From contig JBOGUF010000058.1 in the NCBI GenBank assembly GCA_050696075.1, positions 1 through 31,907 on the forward strand: 31,907 bases of DNA, in the 5' to 3' direction. Below are positions 9,154 to 17,102 of the stretch, in pieces (position 1 is the stretch's first letter; each line of letters begins with the position of its first letter). Made by a program: the position numbers and the translations under genes. The DNA is from JBOGUF01 sp050696075. GTDB taxonomy: Bacteria > Chloroflexota > Chloroflexia > Thermomicrobiales > UBA6265. Under the pieces are notes generated by a model that saw only the letters and a list, made by a program, of their open reading frames with translations, did no database searches and was not told the origin of the DNA.

Positions 9154-10489
9154 CGTGATCATCGATCGACGCGAAATGAACGCCTCAGCCGCCGCCGATC
9201 CCATCGCTTGCACCCTCGACGAAGCGCGGATGCTGGCGGTCATCGCCCAGCGGCTCGACCGCCGGCCACGGGGGAAGGCGACGAAGGAACGCCTGCTCGA
9301 GACGATCCGCCACCTCGGCTGTGTCCAGCTCGATACGATCAGCGTCGTCGCCCGGTCTCACGAAACGGTGCTCTGGAGCCGGGTCGGCGCGTACGACCCG
9401 GCAGACCTTGCGGCGCTACACTACCCCGACGGCGCATTGATAGAGTATTGGGCGCACGCTGCCGCCCTCGTGCCGATCGAGGCGTATCCCTACTTCCGCC
9501 GCAACATGGCCTACTACGTCGGACCAGACTCCCCGATCGCCGGCTGGGAACAGCAGAACGCCGAGGTGATCGATCACGTCCTGACCTTGATCCGCGAGCG
9601 CGGCCCTCTCACCTCACGGGCGTTCGAGCGTCCGGATGGCCCCCGGCCCAAAGCATGGACCTGGTATGGCGGCAAGCCCGCGCGAGCAGCGCTCGACGTA
9701 CTCTGGACGCGCGGCGACCTGATGATCCTCCGCCGCATCGGCTTCGAGCGCGTCTACGATCTCACCGAGCGGGTCCTGCCGAACGGCTACGCCGGCGACC
9801 TGCCCTCCATCGAGGAGCAGCGGCGCTACTTCGCTTCCCGCTCGCTGCGGGCGATGGGCGTCGCCACACCGCGTTGGGTTGCCGACTACTTCCGCACCGG
9901 CGGCCGCGCCCACGTCCCGCTCAAAGACGCCAGGCAGGAACTCCGTTGCATGGCCGACGAGGGAGTGGCTATCCCGCTCGACGTCGCTGGCTTTGCGGAA
10001 CCGGCCTGGCTCGATCCCGCGCTGGCGCCGGTGCTTGACGACCTACGCGCCGGTCGCGGCAAGCCGACGCTGACGACGCTCCTTTCTCCGTTCGACAGTT
10101 TGGTTTGGCACCGAGGCCGGGCGGAAGCGCTCTTCGGATTCGAGTACCGGATCGAGGTCTACACGCCGGAGCCGAAGCGGCGCTACGGCTACTTCAGCCT
10201 GCCCATCCTGCACCGGGGCCGTCTTGTCGGCCGTCTCGACCCGGTCTACCGGCGCAAGGAGCGTGTCTTCACGGTCAAAATCGCCCATCTGGAGCCGGGC
10301 GTCCGCGTCACCGACCGCCTGGCTGCCGACGTCGCCGCCAGCCTGCGCGACTACTGTGCCTTCCTCGGCGGCGGTGAGGTCGTCGTGCTCGCCTCCGACC
10401 CGCCTGCTTTTGCCCCTGCCCTCACCGCGGCCCTCGGAGGGCTGCCGGATCCGATTCATCCAGGAAAAGCGAGCGAATCAGTTGCTTGA
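9101..10489 (+). CDS. YcaQ-family winged-helix DNA glycosylase-like protein
   Basis: Member of the HTH_42/YcaQ family of winged-helix proteins, several of which unhook DNA crosslinks or alkylated bases. The family's N-terminal hallmark is clear: L-G-C-V-Q-L-D-T-I-S-V-V-A-R-S-H, with the Q-x-D catalytic pair at Gln76/Asp78. It is followed by V-L-W-S-R-V-G-A-Y-D and E-Y-W-A-H-A-A-A-L-V-P. The central R-G-P-L-T-S-R and the late S-P-F-D-S-L-V-W-H-R-G-R segments also fit. The 462-residue length is slightly over the usual 390-420, suggesting the true start is ATG 9140 (GGGAG 11 nt upstream) or ATG 9176. The stop is 4 nt before the next ORF. Substrate cannot be told from sequence. Confidence 0.85.
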   Translation: MRTDVRIEGVASKMTAADVIIDRREMNASAAADPIACTLDEARMLAVIAQRLDRRPRGKATKERLLETIRHLGCVQLDTISVVARSHETVLWSRVGAYDPADLAALHYPDGALIEYWAHAAALVPIEAYPYFRRNMAYYVGPDSPIAGWEQQNAEVIDHVLTLIRERGPLTSRAFERPDGPRPKAWTWYGGKPARAALDVLWTRGDLMILRRIGFERVYDLTERVLPNGYAGDLPSIEEQRRYFASRSLRAMGVATPRWVADYFRTGGRAHVPLKDARQELRCMADEGVAIPLDVAGFAEPAWLDPALAPVLDDLRAGRGKPTLTTLLSPFDSLVWHRGRAEALFGFEYRIEVYTPEPKRRYGYFSLPILHRGRLVGRLDPVYRRKERVFTVKIAHLEPGVRVTDRLAADVAASLRDYCAFLGGGEVVVLASDPPAFAPALTAALGGLPDPIHPGKASESVA

Positions 10490-10493
10490 AGAT

Positions 10494-11030
10494 ATGATCG
10501 AACCCCGTTCCAATTCAACAACGGTGCCTAGCGCCCGCTTACGGAGTCGCGCGTGGGTCGGCTACGTGGTGTGCGCTCTGGCGGTCGTCTACATCGTGCC
10601 GCACGTCTGGTGGGCGCTTGGCATCTCAGCGGCCTTCCCAGGCGACCAGGACGACTTCGACGAGGCGTTTGGCAGGACATGGTTCTTCGTCTACAACCTC
10701 GTCGATACCGTCCTCGCCGTCATCGCCGCGTTCATTGCGCTCGCCCTGATCCAACCCTGGGGTAGGACGATCCCTCGCCGGCCGCTGGTCTTCTGCGCCT
10801 GGGCCGGCGCCGCGATCCTGACATTGCGCGGCACGGTCGGTCTGGTCCAGAGTCTCCTGCTCGTCACCGACGTCCTGTCACCTCGTGCCGAAGGCCATTC
10901 CCCGAACTCGCGGTATTTTTGGATCGCGGCGGCGTGGGAGGCGATGTTCCTGGTCTGGGGCATTGCCCTCGGGGCGACGGCCCGGCTTAGCCACCATCGT
11001 GAAAGGAACAACCCCCTTCGTGACCGATAA
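10494..11030 (+). CDS. Four-helix membrane protein (DUF3995-like)
   Basis: A 178-residue integral membrane protein of unknown function. Four hydrophobic segments are visible at about residues 19-45, 70-92, 100-125 and 140-162. The first ends in P-H-V-W-W-A-L-G, resembling the H-x-x-W-A-L-G signature of DUF3995 proteins, but the assignment is by pattern only. The frame is open far upstream inside the previous gene; ATG 10494 is chosen because it lies 4 nt after the YcaQ-family stop and begins a short hydrophilic leader before helix 1. The ribosome-binding site is weak, which fits translational coupling. The 3' end overlaps the amidohydrolase start by 11 nt. Confidence 0.75.
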   Translation: MIEPRSNSTTVPSARLRSRAWVGYVVCALAVVYIVPHVWWALGISAAFPGDQDDFDEAFGRTWFFVYNLVDTVLAVIAAFIALALIQPWGRTIPRRPLVFCAWAGAAILTLRGTVGLVQSLLLVTDVLSPRAEGHSPNSRYFWIAAAWEAMFLVWGIALGATARLSHHRERNNPLRDR

Positions 11031-12035
11031 CCAACACCCGCGTGAACGCGACCACTTGCAGCCCGACCGCATCTTCGACACCCACGTCCACTTCCCGTGG
11101 GGCGAGGACCGGGAGCCGGAGGCCGCCCTCGATGAACTGGTCGAAACCTGCGAGCGGCACCACATCGTCAAGGTCGCGCTCCTCGGCAGCCGCTGGGCCG
11201 ATTACAACGACCGCGTGGCGATGGCAATCGCGCGCTATCCTGACCGCTTCGTCGGCATGTACGGCGTCGAGCTGGAGACCGACACCCCTGAATCAATCCG
11301 GGGGGCGCACGACCGCGGTTTCCGGGGGTTGAAGATCATCCACGCGGTCAAGAACTACGACGACCGCGACTACTGGCCGATCTACGCCGAGGCCGAGAAG
11401 CTGGGGATGGTCTGCCTCTTCCACACCGGGGTCGTCGGCGGCGGGGTCGATTTTCGCGATACCGATCCGTTTGACCCGGAGGTAGTCAGGCGCACCCGCT
11501 TCTGGGAGAAGCGCACGGCGGGCGAGGGTTTCTCGTCGGCCCACATGGACCCGATCAACCTCGACTCGATCGCCTTCACCTTCCCCCGGTTGCGCGTCAT
11601 CGGCGCCCACCTCGGCGTCGGGCAGTACGACTACGCCTGCCACATCGCCCGCTGGCGGCGCAACGTCTTCTGGGACATCTCCGGCGGCGAGCTGGTCCGC
11701 CGCCACGCCTTCGAGCGCCGTCTCATTGGCCCGGAGATCTCCCCTTCAAGCTGGTCTTCGGCTCCGACCGCGGGATGGAGAAGATGGGGCACGAAATCGC
11801 CGACTGGCAGGCCGTCTTCGATCTGCTGCGCCTGACGCGGGCGGAGCGCGACCGCATCTTCTACGGCAACGCCGCCCGCATCTTCGGCCTCGACGAGTTC
11901 GCCGGCGTCACCAACGAAGCGGCCTATGACGACATTTGGAACGCCAACGACGAGGAACCGGTCGACGAGGACGGGGGCGGGTCGGAACTGGCGGCGCTGG
12001 AGGACGAGGAAGCGGCGGATCTGGTCAAACGGTAG
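11020..12035 (+). pseudogene. Amidohydrolase-2 family protein, split by a -1 frameshift
   Basis: Metal-dependent TIM-barrel hydrolase of the amidohydrolase-2 type (decarboxylase or lactonase-like enzymes). The first frame, from GTG 11020, has the metal-binding F-D-T-H-V-H near the N-terminus, then K-I-I-H, L-F-H-T-G and V-I-G-A-H-L-G. At about 11731-11738 similarity stops in this frame and continues one base back as D-L-P-F-K-L-V-F-G-S-D-R-G, which carries the conserved late Asp, then on to the stop at 12035. Together the frames give one complete domain plus an acidic tail. One base appears missing in a GGCCCGGAG context, so this is either a real inactivating deletion or a sequence error. The rest of the gene shows no decay, which favours a recent event or an error. 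Confidence 0.8.
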
Positions 12036-12092
12036 CGGTCCCTCGTTCGATAGCGTCCACACCGGTTGCCTGCTTGCTGCTGATTGCTTATC

Positions 12093-12140
12093 GGTAAAGC
12101 ACATGGCATCATATCTTTACCAATGTACGTGTGCTTTACC
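12093..12140 (+). promoter_or_regulatory. Inverted-repeat operator and likely promoter of the AbrB/PIN operon
   Basis: GGTAAAGCACA (12093-12103) and its exact reverse complement TGTGCTTTACC (12130-12140) flank the region before the antitoxin gene. A third half-site-like TCTTTACC lies at 12115-12122. A weak sigma-70-like pair, TTGCTT (12084) and CATCAT (12107), has a 17-nt spacer and overlaps the left arm. Antitoxins of this type usually bind their own promoter as a complex with the toxin, so this is the probable autoregulatory site. Confidence 0.65.
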
Positions 12141-12152
12141 TCAGGTGGCGCC

Positions 12153-12425
12153 ATGCACGAGATCGTTTCGACGATCAGTAGCAAAGGGCAGGTGACCATC
12201 CCAGTCGAGATCCGCCGCCACCTTGGCATCGGCGCGGCAGACAAGATTGCTTTCGTCGTGCAAGACGAGGGAACTGTCGAGCTCCGGCCCGCGCGGTTCA
12301 CACTAGAATCGGTATTAAACTCGATCGACGCGTTACCCAACGAATCGGTCGATCTCGATCGGGAGATTGCCGAGGCCATGGAAGAGGAAGCACATCGGCG
12401 GGTTCAACGCATGGCGCGCCAATGA
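12153..12425 (+). CDS. AbrB/MazE-type antitoxin
   Basis: A 90-residue protein with an N-terminal swapped-hairpin AbrB domain: S-T-I-S-S-K-G-Q-V-T-I-P-V-E-I-R-R-H-L-G at about 6-25, then I-A-F-V-V-Q-D-E-G-T-V-E-L-R-P. The acidic C-terminal tail would wrap around the toxin. It binds DNA for autoregulation and neutralises the PIN toxin. The ATG at 12153 has AGGTGG 5-10 nt upstream; the frame is open to 12084 but that part lies across the operator. The stop overlaps the toxin start (ATGA), the usual arrangement for paired synthesis. Confidence 0.9.
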   Translation: MHEIVSTISSKGQVTIPVEIRRHLGIGAADKIAFVVQDEGTVELRPARFTLESVLNSIDALPNESVDLDREIAEAMEEEAHRRVQRMARQ

Positions 12426-12868
12426 TCTTCTTGGACGCGACCTTCTTCTTGCGCGCACTTACCCGGTCACCTCTTCCCGAAGTCCAACGGATGAATCTGA
12501 TTGCAAGTGACCTCATTCTGCGCGCCGACCGCGGGGAAGTCACGCTCACGACCTCCGACGCCATCATTGCCGAGGTCGCCTTCGTCCTGACCTCCAAGGC
12601 ACACTACAACCACGGCGTTCCTGACGCGGCCGGTCGTCTCTCAACCGTGTTGAACCTGCGAGGCATGAGACTTCGCGGCAAACGCGTCATCCCGCGCGCG
12701 CTTGATCTTTGGGCGAGCCATCCCAAACTCGGCTTCATGGACGCGCTTGCGGCATCCTATGCCAGGCACACGGACGTCGAACTCGCCACCTTCGACACAG
12801 ATTTCGATGAGATCCCCGATATCACCCGCTGGCAACCGCCTGTCCCACCTCCATTCACCACATCCTGA
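12422..12868 (+). CDS. PIN-domain (VapC-like) ribonuclease toxin
   Basis: PIN-domain endoribonuclease, 148 residues, partner of the AbrB-type antitoxin before it. The conserved acidic residues of the magnesium site are visible: Asp5 (M-I-F-L-D-A), a Glu in I-I-A-E-V-A-F near residue 50, Asp in G-F-M-D-A-L-A near 107, and D-T-D-F-D near 124-127. Proteins of this family typically cleave tRNA, rRNA or mRNA and arrest growth. The gene appears intact. It ends tail to tail with the dehydrogenase gene, overlapping by 14 nt, so the two share no separate terminator. Confidence 0.88.
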   Translation: MIFLDATFFLRALTRSPLPEVQRMNLIASDLILRADRGEVTLTTSDAIIAEVAFVLTSKAHYNHGVPDAAGRLSTVLNLRGMRLRGKRVIPRALDLWASHPKLGFMDALAASYARHTDVELATFDTDFDEIPDITRWQPPVPPPFTTS

Positions 12869-13679
12869 TCTTCTGACCGGTCACGAATCGCGCCTGGTGC
12901 GACGCCAAGAAGACGACGACGTCGGCGACGTCTTCGGGTTGAACGACATGGTAGAGGGGGCCTTCGCTGGCGAATTGGGCGGCCATCTCAGGGGTGATCC
13001 AGCCGGTGTCGGTCGGGGGTGGGTAGAGGATGTTGGCGGTGATGCCGTATTTGCCAAGTTCCCAGGCTGCCGCTTGGGTGTAGCTTTCGAGGGCGTTCTT
13101 GCTGGCGCCGTAGGAGACTTCGCGGGCGAAGCCGCCCTCGCCGCCGGAGGTCATGCTGATGATCCGGCCCCAATCGGCGCCGCGGGCGATATGGCGGCGA
13201 GCGAACTCGGCGATCAGGAGGGCCGTGGCCCGGCTGTTGACGCTGAAACTGTGGTCATGCGTAATCGCCGTCACCGGCGTCAAGTTACGGCCAAAGTCGT
13301 CCTTTGCATCGGGGAGAAAGGTATCGGCGACCCAGGTATCGGCGTTGTTGAACAGGATCTCGACCGGTCCCAATGCGGCCTCGGCATAATCGAAGATGAC
13401 TGGCACGACCGAGGGGTCGGCCAGGTCGGCCTCGAACGCCGCCGCCCGGCCTCCCGCGCTCCTGATCTCGTCGACCAGCGCATCCGCCGTTTGCGCCCGC
13501 GCGCTGGCATACGCGTCCAACTTGGTCGCCTGCACGCCTGGGTCATCTTTCCCCAACCGTAAGTAGGTGATAAAGACCGCCGCGCTCTGCTCCGCCAGCG
13601 CGCGTACCGCGGCGGCGCCGATTCCCTGATTCCCTCCTGTGACAAGCGCTACCCGCCCCCGCAAACCCGCATCGATCAT
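12855..13679 (-). CDS. Short-chain dehydrogenase/reductase
   Basis: Classical SDR oxidoreductase with a Rossmann fold for NAD(P). The cofactor loop T-G-G-N-Q-G-I-G is near the N-terminus, N-N-A-D in place of the usual N-N-A-G, the catalytic Ser in I-I-S-M-T-S-G-G, and the Y-G-A-S-K active-site motif (Tyr and Lys four apart). A loop of about 20 extra residues follows strand 2. The start is taken at ATG 13679, preceded by AAGGGAG; a GTG at 13694 in frame is less likely because that site would lie inside the gene. 274 residues is normal. Substrate cannot be inferred. It is the only minus-strand gene before 20 kb. Confidence 0.88.
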   Translation of the reverse strand: MIDAGLRGRVALVTGGNQGIGAAAVRALAEQSAAVFITYLRLGKDDPGVQATKLDAYASARAQTADALVDEIRSAGGRAAAFEADLADPSVVPVIFDYAEAALGPVEILFNNADTWVADTFLPDAKDDFGRNLTPVTAITHDHSFSVNSRATALLIAEFARRHIARGADWGRIISMTSGGEGGFAREVSYGASKNALESYTQAAAWELGKYGITANILYPPPTDTGWITPEMAAQFASEGPLYHVVQPEDVADVVVFLASHQARFVTGQKIRMW

Positions 13680-13748
13680 GTCCGCTCCCTTCACCGAATG
13701 ACTAGTACCTTCGTTCCATCATCGCCCATCCGTCCGGCACCCACCGCC

Positions 13749-13769
13749 TTCCGCTTTCCGCTTTCCGCC
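13749..13769. repeat. TTCCGCT heptad array (x3) upstream of the rny promoter
   Basis: Two perfect TTCCGCT units and a third TTCCGCC lie in the intergenic gap before rny. This is another independent 7-nt unit. It precedes the promoter by about 20 nt, so unlike the other arrays it is probably not in the transcript. Confidence 0.6.
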
Positions 13770-13790
13770 TCGCCGCCGCCCCCGTTTCGC

Positions 13791-13820
13791 TTGACGCTCT
13801 TTCACGACGACCCGTATCAT
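13791..13820 (+). promoter_or_regulatory. Sigma-70-type promoter for the rny operon
   Basis: TTGACG at 13791-13796 and TATCAT at 13815-13820 with an 18-nt spacer match the housekeeping consensus well and are unusual in such GC-rich sequence. Transcription would start near 13827, leaving a leader of about 140 nt. The leader is rich in self-complementary GC stretches (for example CCCCC, GAAT, GGGGG at 13926-13939 and two GCCGGC near 13858 and 13876), but matches no riboswitch I know. Confidence 0.7.
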
Positions 13821-13967
13821 CCCCCTGGAGAGGGCAAACGCGCGAGGTCCCGCCTACGCCGGCAGCCACGCGGTAGCCGGCGATTGCGGCGTGCCACGCG
13901 CCCATCCACCTTAACAATCTATCAACCCCCGAATGGGGGAACCTACTACCCATGAGGAGCGGCGTTC

Positions 13968-15566
13968 ATGGACAACGTCATCATGTTCGTCCTCGGCGCG
14001 CTGCTCGCCGGTGGTCTGGCGTTTTTCGCGACCTACTTCTACCTCGACAAGCGTGCGCACTCCCGCGTCCGCACGGCGCGGGACGAGGCTCAGCGCATGC
14101 TGGGGGAAGCGGAAGCAACACGGCGAGACGCGGCGATTGCGGCCAAGGACGAAGCAATCCGACTTCGCGGCGATGTGGATCGAGAACTCACCCAGCGCCG
14201 CAAGGAAGTCGAACGGATCGAACGACGAGTCGAACAGAAGGAGGAGAACCTCGATCGCAAGACCGCCTCGCTCGAACAGCGTGAGCAGGCGGTGCGGAAA
14301 CAGGAGCAAGCGGCCACCCAGGCCCGGGAAGAATGGGATCTGGAGCAGTCGCGCCGGGTGCAGGCGTGGGAGCAGGAACGATCCCAACAGCTTCATGAAC
14401 TGGAGTCGGCGCGGGGCCGGCACCTGCAAGAACTGGAGCGCATCGCCGGGCTGACGGCCGACGAGGCGAAGCTGCAACTGGTGGCCGAAGTCGAACACGA
14501 AGCGCGGGCGATGGCGACCCGGCGGCTGCACGAAGTCGAACAAGAGATGCACGAGGAAGCGGACCGCCGCTCGCGCAAGATTCTGGCGACGACGATCCAG
14601 CGGATCGCGACCGACTATGTGGCCGAAACCACGATCTCCGTCGTGCCGCTGCCGAGCGACGACATGAAGGGTCGGATCATCGGTCGTGAGGGGCGGAATA
14701 TCCGCGCCCTCGAACAGGCGACCGGGGTCGACCTGATCGTCGACGACACGCCGGAGGTGATCACCGTCTCCGGCTTCGACCCGGTGCGGCGCGAAGTGGC
14801 GCGCATGGCCTTGCAGCGCCTCCTACAGGACGGACGGATCCATCCGGCCCGAATCGAGGAGGTCGTGGCCAAGGTGCGGATGGAACTGGACCAGACGATG
14901 CGGGAGGAGGGCGAGCGCGTCGCCTACGAGGCGACCGTCGTTGGGCTCCATCCGGACCTGATCAAGCTATTGGGCCGGCTCAAGTTCCGCACCAGCTACG
15001 GGCAGAACATGCTGCACCACTCGCTGGAGGTCTCGATGATCGCCGCCGCGCTGGCGGCGGAGATCGGCGCCGACGTCAATGTCTGCAAGACCGCCGGGTT
15101 GCTGCACGACATCGGCAAGGCGGTCGACCACGAGGTCGAGGGGCCGCACGCCTTGATCGGTGGTGAGATCGCGAAGCGGCTCGGACGGTCGGCGAAGATC
15201 GTCCACGCCATCGCGGCCCACCACGGGGAGGAGGAACCGCAGACGGTCGAGGCGTTCATCGTCGCCACGGCGGACGCCATCAGCGGCGCGCGCCCCGGTG
15301 CCCGGCGCGAGATGGTCGAGACGTACATCAAGCGGCTGGAGGCGCTGGAAGGGGTCGCCAACTCCTTCGACGGCGTCGAGAAGTCGTTCGCGATTCAGGC
15401 CGGTCGCGAAGTGCGGATCCTCGTCTCGCCGAGCAACATCGACGATCTCGGCGCCAGCCGTTTGGCGCGGGACGTGGTGAAGAAGATCGAGGAGACCCTG
15501 GAGTACCCCGGCCAAATCAAGGTCACGGTGATCCGGGAGACCCGCGCGGTCGAGTATGCTCGCTAA
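13968..15566 (+). CDS. rny: Ribonuclease Y
   Basis: Membrane-anchored endoribonuclease that starts mRNA decay. The 532 residues show the full family plan: N-terminal transmembrane helix (about 4-26), long charged coiled coil (about 30-205, many E/R/Q with A/L), KH domain with the G-R-I-I-G-R-E-G loop at 235-242, and HD phosphohydrolase domain with L-L-H-D-I-G-K (His380-Asp381) followed by H-A-I-A-A-H-H-G. The ATG at 13968 is preceded by GAGGAGCGG and begins the membrane helix. The stop overlaps the next start by 11 nt. The order rny-ymdB-spoVS matches Bacillus subtilis and related Firmicutes, an informative conservation across phyla. Confidence 0.97.
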   Translation: MDNVIMFVLGALLAGGLAFFATYFYLDKRAHSRVRTARDEAQRMLGEAEATRRDAAIAAKDEAIRLRGDVDRELTQRRKEVERIERRVEQKEENLDRKTASLEQREQAVRKQEQAATQAREEWDLEQSRRVQAWEQERSQQLHELESARGRHLQELERIAGLTADEAKLQLVAEVEHEARAMATRRLHEVEQEMHEEADRRSRKILATTIQRIATDYVAETTISVVPLPSDDMKGRIIGREGRNIRALEQATGVDLIVDDTPEVITVSGFDPVRREVARMALQRLLQDGRIHPARIEEVVAKVRMELDQTMREEGERVAYEATVVGLHPDLIKLLGRLKFRTSYGQNMLHHSLEVSMIAAALAAEIGADVNVCKTAGLLHDIGKAVDHEVEGPHALIGGEIAKRLGRSAKIVHAIAAHHGEEEPQTVEAFIVATADAISGARPGARREMVETYIKRLEALEGVANSFDGVEKSFAIQAGREVRILVSPSNIDDLGASRLARDVVKKIEETLEYPGQIKVTVIRETRAVEYAR

Positions 15567-16479
15567 GGCGGCGGCGCAGGAACCGCCCCCTGAGGCTCAA
15601 CACCCGCCGCCGCTCGACGGCGACGGGTCGGACCCGGAGACGATCCGGGTGCTGGCCGTCGGCGACGTCGTGGGCTCGCCGGGGCGGCGGGCCTGTCGCC
15701 GCATCCTGCCGGGGCTGCGTCAGGAACTCGACGCCGACCTCGTCGTCATCAATGGGGAGAACAGCGCGGGCGGACGCGGCCTCACCAACCGCACCGCCCG
15801 CGAACTGCGTGATGCGGGCGCCGACGTCATTACCACGGGCAACCATGTTTGGGCGCGGCCAGAGATCGACGAGGCGCTGGCCGACGAGGACTTGCGCATC
15901 CTGCGGCCGCTCAACTTCCCGGCCGGCCTCCCCGGCCAAAGCGCCTGGTCGACCAAGCTCAAGGGCGCCGACGTGACGGTGGTCAGCCTGATGGGCCGGA
16001 TCTTTATGGCGCCGCTGGACGATCCCTTCCGGGCTATCGATGGGTTTCTGCTGGCTGACGGCGGGGGCACTGCGCCACGACCGCTGGTTGTCGTAGACTT
16101 CCACGCCGAGGCGACCTCGGAGAAGCTGGCAATGGGCTGGCACCTCGCCGGCCGGGTGGCCGCCGTCGTGGGCACACATACGCACGTGCCGACGGCCGAT
16201 GCGCGGGTATTACCGGGGGAGACGGGGTATGTGACGGATCTCGGAATGGTCGGGCCACGCGACTCGATCATCGGCGCGGCAATCGAACCGACGCTGCGCC
16301 GCTTTCTGACCCAGCGACCCGGCCGTACCATCGTGGGCGACGGGCCGGTCACCTTCAACGCGGTTCTCATCGAACTCGATGCGATGCACGGCACCTGCCG
16401 GGCGATCTCACGGGTAGACCGACTCGACATGGGCACGGCCGACGGTCGGTCGCGCACGCAAGGGAGACCTCACGCATGA
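15556..16479 (+). CDS. ymdB: YmdB-family metallophosphoesterase
   Basis: Calcineurin-like metallophosphodiesterase of the YmdB family, known to hydrolyse 2',3'-cyclic nucleotides and to affect the sporulation/biofilm choice in Bacillus. Metal-site motifs are clear: V-G-D-V-V-G-S-P-G-R, N-G-E-N-S-A-G-G-R-G, T-T-G-N-H-V-W, D-F-H-A-E-A-T-S-E-K and G-T-H-T-H-V-P. At 307 residues it is about 40 longer than usual: the first 30 residues are Pro/Ala/Glu-rich and not part of the fold, and there is a short basic tail. A GTG at 15649 would give the usual N-terminus, so the ATG at 15556, overlapping rny, is not certain. The stop overlaps the spoVS start (ATGA). Confidence 0.92.
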   Translation: MLAKAAAQEPPPEAQHPPPLDGDGSDPETIRVLAVGDVVGSPGRRACRRILPGLRQELDADLVVINGENSAGGRGLTNRTARELRDAGADVITTGNHVWARPEIDEALADEDLRILRPLNFPAGLPGQSAWSTKLKGADVTVVSLMGRIFMAPLDDPFRAIDGFLLADGGGTAPRPLVVVDFHAEATSEKLAMGWHLAGRVAAVVGTHTHVPTADARVLPGETGYVTDLGMVGPRDSIIGAAIEPTLRRFLTQRPGRTIVGDGPVTFNAVLIELDAMHGTCRAISRVDRLDMGTADGRSRTQGRPHA

Positions 16480-17087
16480 ACCGGTTTTTTAGCAAACTCG
16501 ACCTGCGCGACATCAAGATCGACCCCACCGGCTCGCACTTCCCACCCGACGGCGACGAGGTTGAGGTCGACGCCGAAGACGAGGTTGCCGCGCGGGACGC
16601 GCAAGAAGACGTCCCGGCCGAGGCGGTCTCGATCGACGGGGGTCGCACGCCCCACGTTCCCTCCTGGGCCAAGCCGGCGCCTGCCGACGTGTCGAGCGAC
16701 TCGCCCGCCGTCACGGCCGCGGTGCAGGCGGCCCCGGTCGAACTCGACGGTGAGGGCACGGGGCATGACTTCGAGCCGGCGGCGCCGGCCGAGCTGGCCC
16801 AGCCGGCGCCGCCGGCCCATCAGAACGGCGAAGTGCTGAAGGTCTCGGCCCGGTCGCGCCCGAGCGCCGTCGCCGGCGCCATTGCCGGGGTTGTGCGCGA
16901 GGTTGGCCGGGCCGAGGTGCAGGCCATTGGCGCCGGCGCCACCAACCAGGCGGTCAAGGCGGTAGCAATCGCCCGCGACTACCTGCGCGAAACCGGGATC
17001 GAGGCGATCTGTCTCCCGGCGTTTATCGACGTCACCATCGACAACGAGGACCGGACCGCAATCCGCCTCGTCGTTGAGCCGCGATAA
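16476..17087 (+). CDS. spoVS: SpoVS-domain protein with a long acidic N-terminal extension
   Basis: The C-terminal 86 residues (118-203) are a complete SpoVS domain (E-V-L-K-V-S-A-R-S-R-P-S start, G-A-G-A-T-N-Q-A-V-K-A, C-L-P-A-F-I-D-V-T). It is a small Alba-like protein involved in spore-coat and septum stages in Bacillus and common in non-sporulating phyla. The usual protein is only that domain. Here 117 residues precede it: a short amphipathic start (M-N-R-F-F-S-K-L-D-L-R) then a disordered Asp/Glu/Ala/Pro-rich stretch. The frame is continuous, the ATG at 16476 overlaps the ymdB stop, and no start codon with a ribosome-binding site appears at the domain edge, so the extension looks real. 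Function of the extension unknown. Confidence 0.9.
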   Translation: MNRFFSKLDLRDIKIDPTGSHFPPDGDEVEVDAEDEVAARDAQEDVPAEAVSIDGGRTPHVPSWAKPAPADVSSDSPAVTAAVQAAPVELDGEGTGHDFEPAAPAELAQPAPPAHQNGEVLKVSARSRPSAVAGAIAGVVREVGRAEVQAIGAGATNQAVKAVAIARDYLRETGIEAICLPAFIDVTIDNEDRTAIRLVVEPR

Positions 17088-17102
17088 ACACGCGCCGTCC
17101 AG

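Noticed and set aside
13828..13967. A known riboswitch in the rny leader
   Set aside because: I compared it by eye with cyclic-di-GMP and cyclic-di-AMP riboswitch cores and found no match. Only general self-complementarity remains.
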